Part shown: piece after piece, positions 23,085 through 33,899 of the stretch
How positions within the stretch are numbered: position 1 is the stretch's first letter
Layout: each line of letters begins with the position of its first letter
Assembly (NCBI GenBank): GCA_036873135.1
Contig: JAPTYO010000005.1
Coordinates: 17,876,666-17,940,665 of the forward strand
DNA from: Clarkia xantiana subsp. parviflora
Lineage: Eukaryota; Streptophyta; Magnoliopsida; Myrtales; Onagraceae
Direction of reading: 5' to 3'
DNA length: 64,000 nt
Translations under genes and position numbers: made by a program
The notes under the pieces: generated by a model
Seen by the model: only the letters and a program-made list of their open reading frames with translations
Database searches by the model: none
What the model was told of the DNA's origin: nothing

Positions 23085-23479
23085 TACCCCTATATCTTGT
23101 GGTAGTCTCGTGTGTTTGTGAGTTGTGGTTGTCTTTAGAGTTTAGAACTCCGCCTTTCTTAGTATTGCCATCTTTGTCTGATATGCTTGTCTCTACTCGT
23201 TGTATATACGGCCGTGTGCTTATATCCCTTCTCATGATGCCTCCTTATGCCTTGTGTATGGCTCTTTGGGTATTGAACCTTTCCCTTGGTATATTTCCTT
23301 TACTTATCCTTCTTTTGTGGTTTCCTTCATGTCATACCTGTCATTTCATAAAGAGAAAACATTACTTGTTCTTCACATTACTTTAATTAGAAATTTCTTT
23401 CTCATGGTATCCTTCTAAGCATGATATGATGATCTCTTCTGATACCCCTTACACGTTATACGTTGTACTGTTAGACCAA

Positions 23480-24330
23480 AGATACGCTCTTGGTGGGCGT
23501 CGAAATCTGTTCACGAGATAGGCTCTCGGACGGCACAGGTTAGTCCACCGATACCTTCTTGACGGGTGTCAAACTGTTCGCGAGACAGGCTCTCGGACGG
23601 CACTTAACGTTTCGCAGGATAGGCTCCCGGAGGGCACAGGTTAGTCCACCGATACCTTCTTGACGGTTGTCAAACTGTTCACGAGACAGGCTCTTGGACG
23701 GCACTTAACGTTTCGCAGGATAGGCTCCCGGAGGGCTCAGGTTAGACCAAAGATACGCTCTTGGTGGGCGTCGAACTGGTAGTTTGAAATCTACCTCAAG
23801 ATACGCTCTTGGGGGCGTCGAACTGGTAGTGTTTTTTCTACCTCAAGATACGCTCTTGGGGGCGTCGAATCTGGTAGGTTGCAAATCTACCTCAAGATAC
23901 GCTCCTGGGGGCGTCGAATTCGTAGTTTTTGGAAACCACTCTCAAGATACGCTCTTGTTGCGTCGAGGTCGTAGTGTAATAACTACTCTCAAGATACGCT
24001 CTTGGGGGCGTCGAAGGTTGTAGTATGAATACTACTCTCAAGATACGCTCTTGGGGGCGTCGAAGTTCGTAGTTTTTGGAAACCACTCTCAAGATACGCT
24101 CTTGGGGGCGTCGAAGGTCGTAGTATGAACACTACTCTCACGATACGCTCTTGGGGGCGTCGAAGGTCGTAGTATGAACACTACTCTCAAGATACGCTCT
24201 TGGGGGCGTCGAAGGTCGTAGTATGAACACTACTCTCAAGATACGCTCTTGGGGGCGTCGAATGTCGTAGTATGAAAACTACTCTCAAGATACGCTCTTG
24301 GGGGCGTCGAAGGTTGTTGACTTAAAGTCA
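23480..24330 (-). repeat. Tandem array of element E (49-bp and longer units)
   Basis: Reverse complement of the D2 array, including the variant unit with CTGGTAGTGTTTTTTCTACC present in both. Long units 23480-23770, then about eleven ~49-bp units (CTCTCAAGATACGCTCTTGG + GGGCGTCGAAGGTCGTAGTATGAACACTA). It lies between pol and the aORF, the usual place in Retand-type elements. Confidence 0.92.
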
Positions 24331-24607
24331 TATCTGTGTAAGGATAACTTGGTGATTGTAACATCACATTCACTGGAAAATACTTTTGAATAACTACTAC
24401 TCTCTTAGGAGCATTCATGTTTTTGTACACTCGGGATGCCTTGGTGCACCAAGACATCCTTTGTAGGAAATCAAAGATAGTTGTAGAGTTGGAGTAACTT
24501 CGTGTGTTCTCCTTCTCAAGTGTTGTTTTTGAAAAGCTTGTAAAGCTAAAACATGTAAAATGTGAAATATGAAGCTAAGGATATGGGCTTTTGCTTGTGC
24601 TTTCTTC
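24331..24607. other. Spacer between array and pol of E
   Basis: No ORF on either strand that I recognise. Contains the end of the transcribed region of pol on the minus strand; no clear poly(A) signal is diagnostic here. Confidence 0.4.
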
Positions 24608-27600
24608 CTATACGTAGTACTTCTTTAGGTGCTCTCCACTGAAGGTGTTTGTGGAGATATACCCCTCCCCATCTTCAAGGCGGTAAGCGTTTATGTAGGG
24701 AACTGAGGCTATCTTGTATGGTCCTTCCCACTTCGGAGATAATTTTCTGACTTGGTCTAAGTGTGAGAACTCATTCCTTCTTAACACCAGCTCTCCAACA
24801 TGAAATTGTCTCTCCTTGACTTGGCGGTTGTAGTATCTTGCTGAGACAAGGCGCATTCGTGTCTGTGCTTCTTCCGAATTCCACCTTTTATCCTCCACCA
24901 TGTCTAAGTCTAAAAGCCTTGCTTTGTTGTTCTCATGCTCCTCAAAGTACTTGGTCCTCAGTGATTGTACAGCTATTTCTGCTGGTGCCACCGCTTCAGT
25001 TCCATACACTAGGCCAAATGGCGTTTCTCCTGTGGATATCTTTGGTGTTGTCCGTACTGCCCATAGAACATTTTCCAGCTCATCTACCCAACTTCCCTTG
25101 GTGGCGTGGAGTCGTTTCTTTAGGCCATCTAGCACTATCTTGTTTGCTGATTCCACTTGTCCGTTTGTCTGAGGGTGTTTTACTGAGGCGAAGCGGTGGT
25201 CTATATTCAGTCTTTCACAATACCACTGCAATTTCTTGCTATTGAATTGTGGGCCATTGTCACTTATTATTGCTCTTGGCACCCCGTACCTTGAGACAAT
25301 GTGAGATTGGATGAAATTGACAACTTGGTCGTCCGTTGTCTTCCCCATTGCCTTTGCTTCTATCCACTTGGAGAAGTAGTCTATTGCAACGATTATGCAA
25401 GTCTTCTGACCTTTTGTTTTCGGTAGGGGGCCTATCAAATCAATCCCCCATTGCGCGAAAGGCCAGGCTCCTGAGATGGAGCTTAGTTTTGCTGGTGGGG
25501 CTCTTATGTTTCTGGAATACCTTTGGCAGTGATCACATTTTTGTACCAAGTCTGCTACTTCTTTGCTCATTGATGGCCAATGGTATCCTAAGTTGTAAAC
25601 CTTTCGGCTTATTGACCGTGCTCCCTCATGGCACCCCGCATCTCCCTCATGGAGTTCTGCAAGCACTCTCTCTGTTTCTGGGTATGCTATGCATTTGAGG
25701 AAAGGCGTGGAGTATCCTTTCTTGTAGAGTTCATTGTCCATCACTGCGTAATTCCTAGCCATCCTTTCAATCTTAATTGCTTCCACCTTATCTTTTGGGA
25801 GCTTGCCTTCCATGATGTATTGTCGCATTGGTGTCATCCAGACTTCTGCCTCATCTATTACTAGAACCTCCATTTGTTCTATCACTGATTGCATTCTTTG
25901 CTCTATGAAGTGGACCTCTTTGCCTGCTTCTGCCCCTAAGGCTAGCTTACTCAAGGCGTCTGCCTCTTGGTTTTGTTCTCTTGGGACCGACTCAATGTCG
26001 AAGCTTTGGAAGCTCCTTATTAGGTCCTTGGCCTGCTGCAAGTATTTCTGCATGTTTTCGGACTTTGCGGTGTAGATTCCTTTCACTTGATTGACAACTA
26101 GTTGAGAATCACACTTGACCCTTAAATGCTTTGCCCCTACTCCTTTGGCTATTCTCAGGCCAGTTATTAGTGCTTCGTACTCAGCCTCATTGTTTGTTGC
26201 CTTAAAGGTGAGTGCCATGGCATAGCGCATAGGTGTATCGCTGTTTGGTGGGTATAGTAAGAGGCCCGCACCTGAACCTCCTCCGTTGGATGACCCATCG
26301 GTGTGCATTTCCCATAATTCTTCTGATTGTGTCTCCTGACTACTACTTGCCTCGCATGTAGTTTCGACTTCTCCCAAGTCTTCGCCTGGATTAATTCCAG
26401 TGAATTCAGCGATGAAATCTGCTAGAGCCTGACCCTTTATGGCTGTTCTTGGGGCGAAATGAATGCGAAACTCACTTAGCTCAATTGCCCATTTGGTCAG
26501 TCTTCCCGATGTGTCTGGTCTTTGGAGGAGGTGTTTCAATGGCTGGTCTGTGAGGACTGTTACTTCATGCCCATGAAAATACGGTCTCAACATTCTTGCT
26601 GATATAATCAGTGCATAGAGGTACTTTTCTATTGGCAAGTAGTTGATCTCATACTTTGCCAATGTCTTGCTTACGAAGTATACTGGCAATTGTGCAGCGT
26701 TTTCTTCTTTAATTAGCACCGAGCTTACTGCCACGTTGCTCACGGAGATGTAGAGGTAGAGGGGCTCCCCTGGTGTGGGCTTTGCTAAGGGCGGTAGTGT
26801 TTTTAGGTGTTGCTTGAGTTGCTGGAAGGCCTCCTCACATCTCGGTGTCCATTCAAATTTCTTGTTTGCCCTTAGTACCTCAAAGAAAGGTAATGCCTTG
26901 TCTCCTATTTTGGATAGGAATCTATTAAGGGCTGCCAGCCTCCCGTTCAGTCGTTGAACCTCTTTGTGCTTCGTAGGTGACTGCATTTCTTCAATTGCTT
27001 GAAGTTTTTCGGGGTTTACCTCTATGCCTCGCTGGCTTACCATGAAGCCTAAAAACTTTCCTGATTGCACCCCAAATGCGCATTTTTTCGGGTTTAGACG
27101 GACTTGGTATTGCCTCATCCTCTCAAACGTTGAGCGAAGGTTTTCCACATGGTCCTTCTTCTCTTTAGATTTGACTATCATGTCGTCTACATACGCCTCC
27201 ATTGTCTTCCCTATCATGTCCCCAAAGATTTTGTTGACCATTCTTTGATATGTTGCTCCAGCATTTATGAGTCTGAAAGGCATCACTGTGTAATGGTATA
27301 TCTCACTATTAGCATAGAATGCTGTGTGAGGGGCGTCCTCGGGGGCCATTTTTATCTGGTTGTATCCTGAGTATGCATCCATGAAGCTCATTAGTTGGTG
27401 ACCTGATGTTGCATCCACTAATTGATCTATTCTTGGTAGCGGATATGAGTCCTTTGGGCATGCCTTGTTTAGGTCCCGATAGTCAATACACATTCTCCAG
27501 CTTCCTCCCGGCTTCTTTACCAGTACTGGGTTTGCCACCCATGTCTGGAACCTAATTTCCTTGATGAACTTTGCCTGTAGTAGCTTTTCTACTTCTTCTT

Positions 27601-28534
27601 GGATAGCTATCCTTTTGCTTCCTCCCATTGGTCTCACCTTCTGTGTTGTTGGTCGCGTTGCCGCGTCTATGTTGAGCTTGTGTGAGATTACCTCTTCTGA
27701 TATCCCTGGCATATCGCTTGGTGACCAGGCGAACAGATCCTTGTATTCTCTTAGTAGAGCTACTAAGTGGTTCTCCTCTTCCTCAGATAAGGCAGTCCCG
27801 ATTTTAGCCTTCCTATCGGGTTCTTCTAAGAGTATCTCTTTTAGTTCCTCCATGGGGGCTGGTCTTCCATGATCTTCTCTTGGGTCTTCATCTACTAGTA
27901 GGACTTCTCTTGTTTTCTTCCTTTTGCCTAGTGCAATCCTTGCACATTTTCTTGCTACCTTCTGGTTGCCTTTTACTTCCCCTATTCCTTGGCCTGTGGG
28001 GAATTTCATTTTCTGGTGTAGTGTTGATGGTACCATACCCCACTTGTTGATTGTAGTGGTACCTAGGACCCCATTGTACTCTTCCATTTCTTCTGTGATG
28101 AAGAATGGGACATCAATCTCTAGCTGCCTCTGCCCTGTGCCCAGTGTCACAGGTAGTGTGACTGCCCCCAGTGGGTATGTTGGCTCTCCTGAAAATCCTA
28201 CCAAGGGGTAGTAAACTTGTTTTATGCTACTCGGCCTTACTCCTAGTATGTTGAGGACCTTCTTGCTAATGATGTTGGGTGAGCTTCCACTGTCTATTAG
28301 GATTCTCCCTATGTCCATATCGGTGATCTTCATTGTTATGACCAGGGCATCCTTGTTGTCTGGTAACACATGCTCCATGTCTCTTCTTGAGAATTCTATT
28401 ATGTCTTCTCTCTTTTCTTCTGGTTGTTCTTCTTTTGGCTTAGGAGTCCCTAACTCTGCCACATATGCTTCTCTGGCATTCGCTGACTCTCGTCCAGCTC
28501 CATAACCTCCATGGATGACATATACGCTTGCCAT
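24608..28534 (-). CDS. pol: Pol polyprotein of element E (protease, RT, RNase H, second RNase H, integrase); gag absent
   Basis: 1308 codons without interruption. Order, approximate residues: pre-protease MASVYVIHGGYGAG (1-15); protease ILIDSGSSPNI (76-86); RT with MDAYSGYNQIKM and YVDDMIVKS (445); RNase H (to ~640); archaeal-type RNase H MHTDGSSNGGGSGAG (741), a Tat-lineage mark; integrase zinc region HEGDAGCHEG ... CDHCQRY (965-1005), core WGIDLIGPL (1024), ISDNGPQF (1090), NGQVESAN; end GEHLKKYYV. No chromodomain. In other elements the residues matching 1-15 follow Gag, so gag has been deleted and pol now begins 52 bases after the LTR. RT motif PFGL reads MPFRLINAG (GGA to AGA), which should impair RT. 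The enzyme set would need Gag in trans. Confidence 0.93.
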   Translation of the reverse strand: MASVYVIHGGYGAGRESANAREAYVAELGTPKPKEEQPEEKREDIIEFSRRDMEHVLPDNKDALVITMKITDMDIGRILIDSGSSPNIISKKVLNILGVRPSSIKQVYYPLVGFSGEPTYPLGAVTLPVTLGTGQRQLEIDVPFFITEEMEEYNGVLGTTTINKWGMVPSTLHQKMKFPTGQGIGEVKGNQKVARKCARIALGKRKKTREVLLVDEDPREDHGRPAPMEELKEILLEEPDRKAKIGTALSEEEENHLVALLREYKDLFAWSPSDMPGISEEVISHKLNIDAATRPTTQKVRPMGGSKRIAIQEEVEKLLQAKFIKEIRFQTWVANPVLVKKPGGSWRMCIDYRDLNKACPKDSYPLPRIDQLVDATSGHQLMSFMDAYSGYNQIKMAPEDAPHTAFYANSEIYHYTVMPFRLINAGATYQRMVNKIFGDMIGKTMEAYVDDMIVKSKEKKDHVENLRSTFERMRQYQVRLNPKKCAFGVQSGKFLGFMVSQRGIEVNPEKLQAIEEMQSPTKHKEVQRLNGRLAALNRFLSKIGDKALPFFEVLRANKKFEWTPRCEEAFQQLKQHLKTLPPLAKPTPGEPLYLYISVSNVAVSSVLIKEENAAQLPVYFVSKTLAKYEINYLPIEKYLYALIISARMLRPYFHGHEVTVLTDQPLKHLLQRPDTSGRLTKWAIELSEFRIHFAPRTAIKGQALADFIAEFTGINPGEDLGEVETTCEASSSQETQSEELWEMHTDGSSNGGGSGAGLLLYPPNSDTPMRYAMALTFKATNNEAEYEALITGLRIAKGVGAKHLRVKCDSQLVVNQVKGIYTAKSENMQKYLQQAKDLIRSFQSFDIESVPREQNQEADALSKLALGAEAGKEVHFIEQRMQSVIEQMEVLVIDEAEVWMTPMRQYIMEGKLPKDKVEAIKIERMARNYAVMDNELYKKGYSTPFLKCIAYPETERVLAELHEGDAGCHEGARSISRKVYNLGYHWPSMSKEVADLVQKCDHCQRYSRNIRAPPAKLSSISGAWPFAQWGIDLIGPLPKTKGQKTCIIVAIDYFSKWIEAKAMGKTTDDQVVNFIQSHIVSRYGVPRAIISDNGPQFNSKKLQWYCERLNIDHRFASVKHPQTNGQVESANKIVLDGLKKRLHATKGSWVDELENVLWAVRTTPKISTGETPFGLVYGTEAVAPAEIAVQSLRTKYFEEHENNKARLLDLDMVEDKRWNSEEAQTRMRLVSARYYNRQVKERQFHVGELVLRRNEFSHLDQVRKLSPKWEGPYKIASVPYINAYRLEDGEGYISTNTFSGEHLKKYYV

Positions 28535-28568
28535 ATTGCTAGTGATAGTTAGGCTTTTTGTCCGAAGC

Positions 28569-28585
28569 CCTCAGACGGCGCCAAG
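28569..28585 (-). promoter_or_regulatory. Primer binding site of element E
   Basis: Minus strand CTTGGCGCCGTCTGAGG directly after the LTR end (TTAACA). Confidence 0.7.
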
Positions 28586-28998
28586 TGTTAAGTTATGAGA
28601 TCTAGGTCAACGGGGTGTCGGCTTTGATCTCACTCCTTACGGGGGATGTGTGTGATCCGGTCTTCTCGAGTCGCCTTGCCTTTGCTTATGTCCTTCTTCC
28701 TTTCCTTCTTCCCTTGGTTCCTTCTCTTCTTTTCTCCCTTCGCCCTGCAAAAGGGGCAGTACCAGACACGGAGGGGGGGTGGTGCCTGGTGAACCCTCTC
28801 CGATGCCTAAGTCAGAACTATATTTCTAGAGAGATAAAGCTAGAGAGATGTCAGAGCTAAAATGTCCAAATGGCCAAGATGATCAAATGAGTTGTGAAGG
28901 TGAGGTATTTATAGGCAACGGTGTCATTAAGGTGGCTTAATGACATCGTTAGCCTTTAAACACAATTAATTAACCTTTAAGCACATAATTAAGACCCT
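28586..28998 (-). repeat. Truncated 5' LTR of element E (413 bp)
   Basis: Nearly identical to 19907-20290, including the R/U5 stem arms (28761-28769 and 28782-28790), the 24-bp inverted repeat (28922-28945) and TATA. It breaks off at ATTAAGACC|CTAAC, losing about 430 bp of U3 including the outer TG end. Confidence 0.85.
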
Positions 28999-29448
28999 AA
29001 CAGTCAAGATTCTGGGAAAGATCACAAGATGGAAGGCTCACTTACAAAAATAAGTTGAGCACTCTCAACATCCTATAGCGGAACTACCATGAAGGTCACA
29101 AAGGATTACCCCTACTATAACCTTCCACTAAGCATCCTAGGGCCAAGTCCGTCTAAGGACCCCATCTGGCATCGATATGCAAGGGGGCACCAGTCACAAC
29201 ATACCCTCCCCACAAACGCCCATTAGCATAAGAGGGGCTAGCCGCGAAACACATCCCTCCAAAAAATGGAGGAAACCATATCACATAGACAACGCCCACC
29301 TTCAAAGGCAAACTCCGCCAATGGATCTATATTATTTCACAAAATAGCCAGAAGTCGCGACTACACCTAGTAAGCTCCTCGCAGGTAATGAAATACACTT
29401 TCATCAAAAAACTCTCAAGGGCACCAAGCCTAGCAAAGGAAGAATGGC
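28999..29448 (+). other. Degraded internal sequence of element D
   Basis: No ORF longer than a few tens of codons. It precedes protease remains in the same orientation, so it may be former gag (inference). Confidence 0.4.
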
Positions 29449-29709
29449 GACACCATCATCAAGCTTTTAAAAAGGGATATGGAAAACATAGTATTTCCAC
29501 ACAATGATATATTAGTCATAGGAGAGGGAATCGCTAGCTTTGACATAAAGAGAACCATAATGCATGAAGGGAGTCCGTCAGACATCTCCCATGACCAATT
29601 ATTGATGAAACTAGGGAAGAGTCAGGCATACCTAATACCAAAGGACCCCCTACTAGTAAAGGTGGTCAGAACATCAACACACCCATTAGGGACACGGCAC
29701 TGCAAATGA
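29449..29709 (+). pseudogene. Protease fragment of element D
   Basis: VFPHNDILVIG ... FDIKRTIMHEGSPSDI aligns with PHDDALVVTLDVDGFEMK + RILIDGGSSSDI of A. The catalytic Asp-Gly-Gly position reads His-Glu-Gly, so the active site is lost. Similarity continues weakly to THPLGT (compare SYPLG) near 29690. Confidence 0.65.
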
Positions 29710-31570
29710 ACCAGGAACAAGGATGGAACACATATCCTTACAAGTATCCTTGTATTTATCCTTGCAAAAATAAACTCCCCAGATAAAGAGGTTATCTAAT
29801 AGATGACTATGTCTCTGTTCTCAAAATATGATCCTAACCCAGAGATCCTTGGACTCCGTATTATATATGCAATGAATAACATGTTCATCAAAGATAGGTA
29901 CACGAAGATTCAAGACAGCGCCCTTAAGATTAGGCGCATACCTCTACCAAGTACGACACATTTGAGTGTTCATAAACACTCCTTCGCCATCTCACAAGAA
30001 AGGAAGGCAACCAAGGATACAAGTCTTAACAGAACAAACATCGGTAGAAAATCCTGTCATTGAAGTCATGCACCAAGAGAGAAACTCTAAAGATGAAAGA
30101 TTAGCAAAAGAGATAGTGCAACAACTAGAATATGAAAAAGGAGATACATCTCCTATCAAGAGCCTTAGGGCATGATAATAGTTCTACAAGATCAACCAAA
30201 GAAGAGCTCAAAAGCTTGGGGAGTAAGGTTTCAAGATCGACCCTCAAACTACACGCACATCCTGATCAAACACCTTGTCTGCGAATTATAAGACATTTGA
30301 CTTTGGCATCCCATCAAGAGGAGAACCTCGATAAAGGGGGCACTAGAAAAATATCCAGCCTTTAAGGCCATACGCCGAACACATGATGAATGAAGGTTAT
30401 GACAAAATGAAAAAGGAGGGACTTGTCAGCTCAACACACCTCAAACACGTATACGTACGCAATACAAATGCAGCCTCTAATGAAGCTATCCAACAAGGAA
30501 TAGCCAATACGGGGGGCAAACCCATGGAAAATCATGGAGCACACCTGCAAACCTAAAGTAATACATCCTTTTTAGATTCAGTCCTAATTCAAAGGAAGTC
30601 TATAATCAAAATTCAAGGTGGGAGGAGCATGACCAATGTGACACTCCCTAAAGGCATTGAAGAATACTCCAATGTAAAGGAAAATGCAAAGCACACTAAG
30701 TACCAAAACACTTCAAGAAGATTATCACAGCCCGGTCAGACCCCCCCCCCCCCCCCAATGCCCGAGCAAGGAGCATGGATCAGATTGACTAGTCTGAAAC
30801 ACACCTTCGAGATTAACAACTCAAGACACCATTCTATGAGAAAGCTTTTCAACCTAAATACAATCCCTTCTAAGATACGTTACTCCTACTCTATCATCAC
30901 CGCAAAAATGTTTTTTCTAAAAAACACAAGGAATGGGGGGAAAGAATTTACAAGCACCCCTAGGATAAAAACACTGCCACATCCTAGTTATCAAGAGAAT
31001 GAAAATCACCCCTACCAACCCAAAGCAAAAGCTCTCCACCCAACCTCTAAAGATACATTCAACAAAGGCATTATCCAAACCATGCCTATGACTGAAACAA
31101 GCAAGCATGAGAAAGAGTCCTACAAGGAACACACATCGCATCCAAACAAGCAGACAAGGGAGCCCGAAGCATAAGGGGTACCCAATCAAGAAAATGAACA
31201 AGGGGCCTTCAACGGCCAAACATGAAAGGCAGTATGACCAGCAAGCAACTTGGGGGGCACCAAACGAACAAGTGCTTGGTAGTCCACCTAAATGTAAAAG
31301 AAGATATTGGAAGCAGAAGATCACAGGAGCATGCAATACCACTTCTCCTAGAAGAGGTCATATAAGGGGAAAAAATCCTCAACTCCCTGTACGAACTCGT
31401 CCTAAGTTGGAAACACACAAACATCGCCCTCGGAAGGTGATCTCCTACATTGAAGAAAAAGCGTGGTAACATGCAATATCATGGAAAGAAAAATCAAGTA
31501 AAGATCTAAAAGGCGTATCAAAGACACACCCTACATGGGGAGTGACACAAGGTAAAGTAATATTCTGAGC
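29710..31570. other. Degraded, unrecognised internal region of element D
   Basis: Short frames (for example 30629-31174, + strand) with lysine/threonine/proline-rich composition. I recognise no RT, RNase H or integrase motif in any of them. A run of 15 C's occurs at 30740-30760. D therefore lacks pol and is non-autonomous in its present form. Confidence 0.5.
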
Positions 31571-31574
31571 CCTC

Positions 31575-32480
31575 CTGGAGCCTATCCCGCGAACAGATTC
31601 GACGCCCCCAAGAGCGTATCTTGAGAGTAGTTTTCATACTACGACCCTTGACGCCCCCAAGAGCGTATCTTGAGAGTAGTTTTCATCCTACGACCCTCGA
31701 CGCCCCCCAAGAGCGTATCTTGAGAGTAGTTTTCATACTACGACCCTCGACGCCCCCAAGAGCGTATCTTGAGAGTAGTTTTCATACTACGACCCTCGAC
31801 GCCCCCAAGAGCGTATCTTGAGAGTAGTTTTCATACTACGACCCTCGACGCCCCCAAGAGCGTATCTTGAGAGTAGTTTTCCTGCTACGACCCTCGACGC
31901 CCCCAAGAGCGTATCTTGAGAGTGGTTTCCAAAAACTACGACCTTCGACGCCCCCAAGAGCGTATCTTGAGGTAGATTTCAAACTACCAGATTCGACGCC
32001 CCCAAGAGCGTATCTTGAGGTAGATTTCAAACTACCAGATTCGACGCCCCCAAGAGCGTATCTTGAGGTAGATTTCAAACTACCAGATTCGACGCCCACC
32101 AAGAGCGTATCTTTGGTCTAACACCTGTGCCCTCCGGGAGCCTATCCTGTGAAACGTTAAGTGCCCTCCGAGAGCCTGTCTCGTGAACAGATTTCGACGC
32201 CCACCAAGAGCGTATCTTTGGTCTAACACCTGTGCCCTCCGGGAGCCTATCTTGTGAAACGTTAAGTGCCCTCCGAGAGCCTGTCTCGTGAACAAATTTC
32301 GACGCCCACCAAGAGCGTATCTTTGGTCTAACACCTATGCCCTCCGGGAGCCTATCCTGTGAAACGTTAAGTGCCCTCCGAGAGCCTTTCTCGCAAAAAG
32401 ATTTCGACGCCCACCAAGAGCGTATCTTTGGTCCAACACCAGTACCTTCCGAGAGCCTATCTCGTGAAATATTCACTACG
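31575..32480 (+). repeat. Tandem array of element D (49-bp and 105-bp units)
   Basis: About ten 49-bp units (TCGACGCCCCCAAGAGCGTA + TCTTGAGAGTAGTTTTCATA + CTACGACCC), then about three and a half 105-bp units (GCCCACCAAGAGCGTATCTT, CTCCGGGAGCCTATCCTGTG, CCGAGAGCCTGTCTCGTGAA). Same family as the D2 and E arrays, but more homogeneous. Confidence 0.93.
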
Positions 32481-33110
32481 CCCCTATGAGGGTATCTGAA
32501 GAGATCATTGCACCATACAAAGAAGAATACCATGAAACAATTTTTCACAAGGCAAAGAGATATGATGAACACTTAATGTTTACTCTTGATGAGATGACAT
32601 GTATAATAATGAAGGAAAACATGAAAGAAGGATAAGTGAAGGAAAGCATACACAAAGGAAGAGTCCATGACCAAAGGATCATATAAACAAGCACGAGAAG
32701 TTGTCATGAAAAGTAACAAGTTATCCTACCATCCATATCACAAGTCAAGAGAAGTATCTCAAAGGAACCCAACACCACCAAGAAAGATAGCAAAGCCATG
32801 AAATCCACAGTTCAAGGCTCTCAAAATAAACTCGACCCATCAAGAAGAGGAATTGCCTTACAACTCGCACAAAGAAACCTCCGACAAACCTTATTGTCTT
32901 GCATGTCGCCCTCGCGTGACCTATGCTCGTATCAGACTTGAACATCGTCAAGCACAACTCAGGAATGAGACATCTAAAAAGCATAAAGGATACAACATCC
33001 GACAAGACGAGACATTGGGACCTAACCCAACAAACATAGCCTAAACAAAAGGCAACAATAGCAATGAAGGCTCTCCAATGAGAAAGGAATACTAAAGCAC
33101 AACTCCATAC
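32481..33110. other. Spacer between arrays in element D
   Basis: 32481-32720 is similar to 15341-15610 (AGAGATCAT, GAAGGATAAGT, AAGGAAAGCATAC). The rest shows no recognisable gene. Confidence 0.45.
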
Positions 33111-33111
33111 A

Positions 33112-33400
33112 TCGTGATGTGGCTATCATGTCCACATAACGTGAAGTGGCTATCATGTCCACATACTAAGAGGTGGCTATCATGCCCACATACCCTGAAG
33201 TGACTATCATGTCCACATACCCTGAAGTGGTTATCATGGCCACATACCCTGAAGTGGCTATCATGTCCACATACCCTGAAGTGGCTATCATGTCCACATA
33301 CCCTGAAGTGGCTATCATGTCCACATACCCTGAAGTGGCTATCATGTCCACATACCCTGAAAAGGCTATCATGTCCACACACCAAGAGGCGGTTATCATA
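33112..33400 (+). repeat. 27-bp minisatellite (about 10-11 copies)
   Basis: Unit GAAGTGGCTATCATGTCCAC + ATACCCT. Five central copies (about 33240-33360) are identical or nearly so. As 27 is divisible by three, open frames exist across it on both strands (repeating MSTYPEVAI on +, GHDSHFRVC on -), but nothing suggests they are genes. Confidence 0.93.
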
Positions 33401-33899
33401 TCCACACAAAACAAAAAGACCATCAAGTCCACCACAAACCAAAAGAGCCAACACCTAACCTCAAAAGGAGATTCAAGAAAAAGGGAAAAACAACACCTTT
33501 CATACGCTCATCAAAGGTATGCACTTATATTTCAACCCCCTGGAGGATACTAGGTAGGAGACGTCCTCATTATGAAGACAACCTCCATATCTCATGAAAT
33601 CAACCATAAAGCAAAGAATCACGACAAGCACTATCGGGGGCATATAACAAAACGATCCCCATAACGATCACAACTACGATACTAGTAGAGGCTAACTCAA
33701 GAGCAGTCTCCACCAAACTCTCAAGCAAGAATTTGCTATCTTAATCAGAGCCATGGCAAAAGAAAGGAACCTCAATGAAAGGCGATGATCACACCCATCA
33801 CCATAAGCAAAATCTTCAACGTAATGGTTAATAACATAACCCAATAGATATGCCAAAGGCACCTTCAAAGTGGTAAAACCTACATGAAGATAAAACTGA

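Larger units (their letters stand above)
19907..28998 (-). mobile_element. Element E: gag-less Retand-type Ty3/gypsy element, inverted relative to D2
   Basis: On the minus strand: truncated 5' LTR (28998-28586), PBS, an uninterrupted pol frame starting 52 bases after the LTR (28534-24608), tandem array (24330-23480), plus-strand aORF (about 22014-23084), PPT (rc of 20717-20730) and 3' LTR (20716-19907). No gag. The 5' LTR lost its outer ~430 bp at 28998. The 3' LTR lost its last ~30 bp, where it is fused to D2. No target duplication can therefore be found. Confidence 0.85.

Noticed and set aside
30629..31174. 181-codon plus-strand frame as a possible gene
   Set aside because: Lys/Thr/Pro-rich without any motif; lies within degraded element D and contains a C15 run read as proline.
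33092..33454. Minus-strand frame with repeats of CGHDSHFRV, resembling a Cys/His-rich protein
   Set aside because: It is a translation of the 27-bp minisatellite; the plus strand is open too because the unit length is divisible by three.
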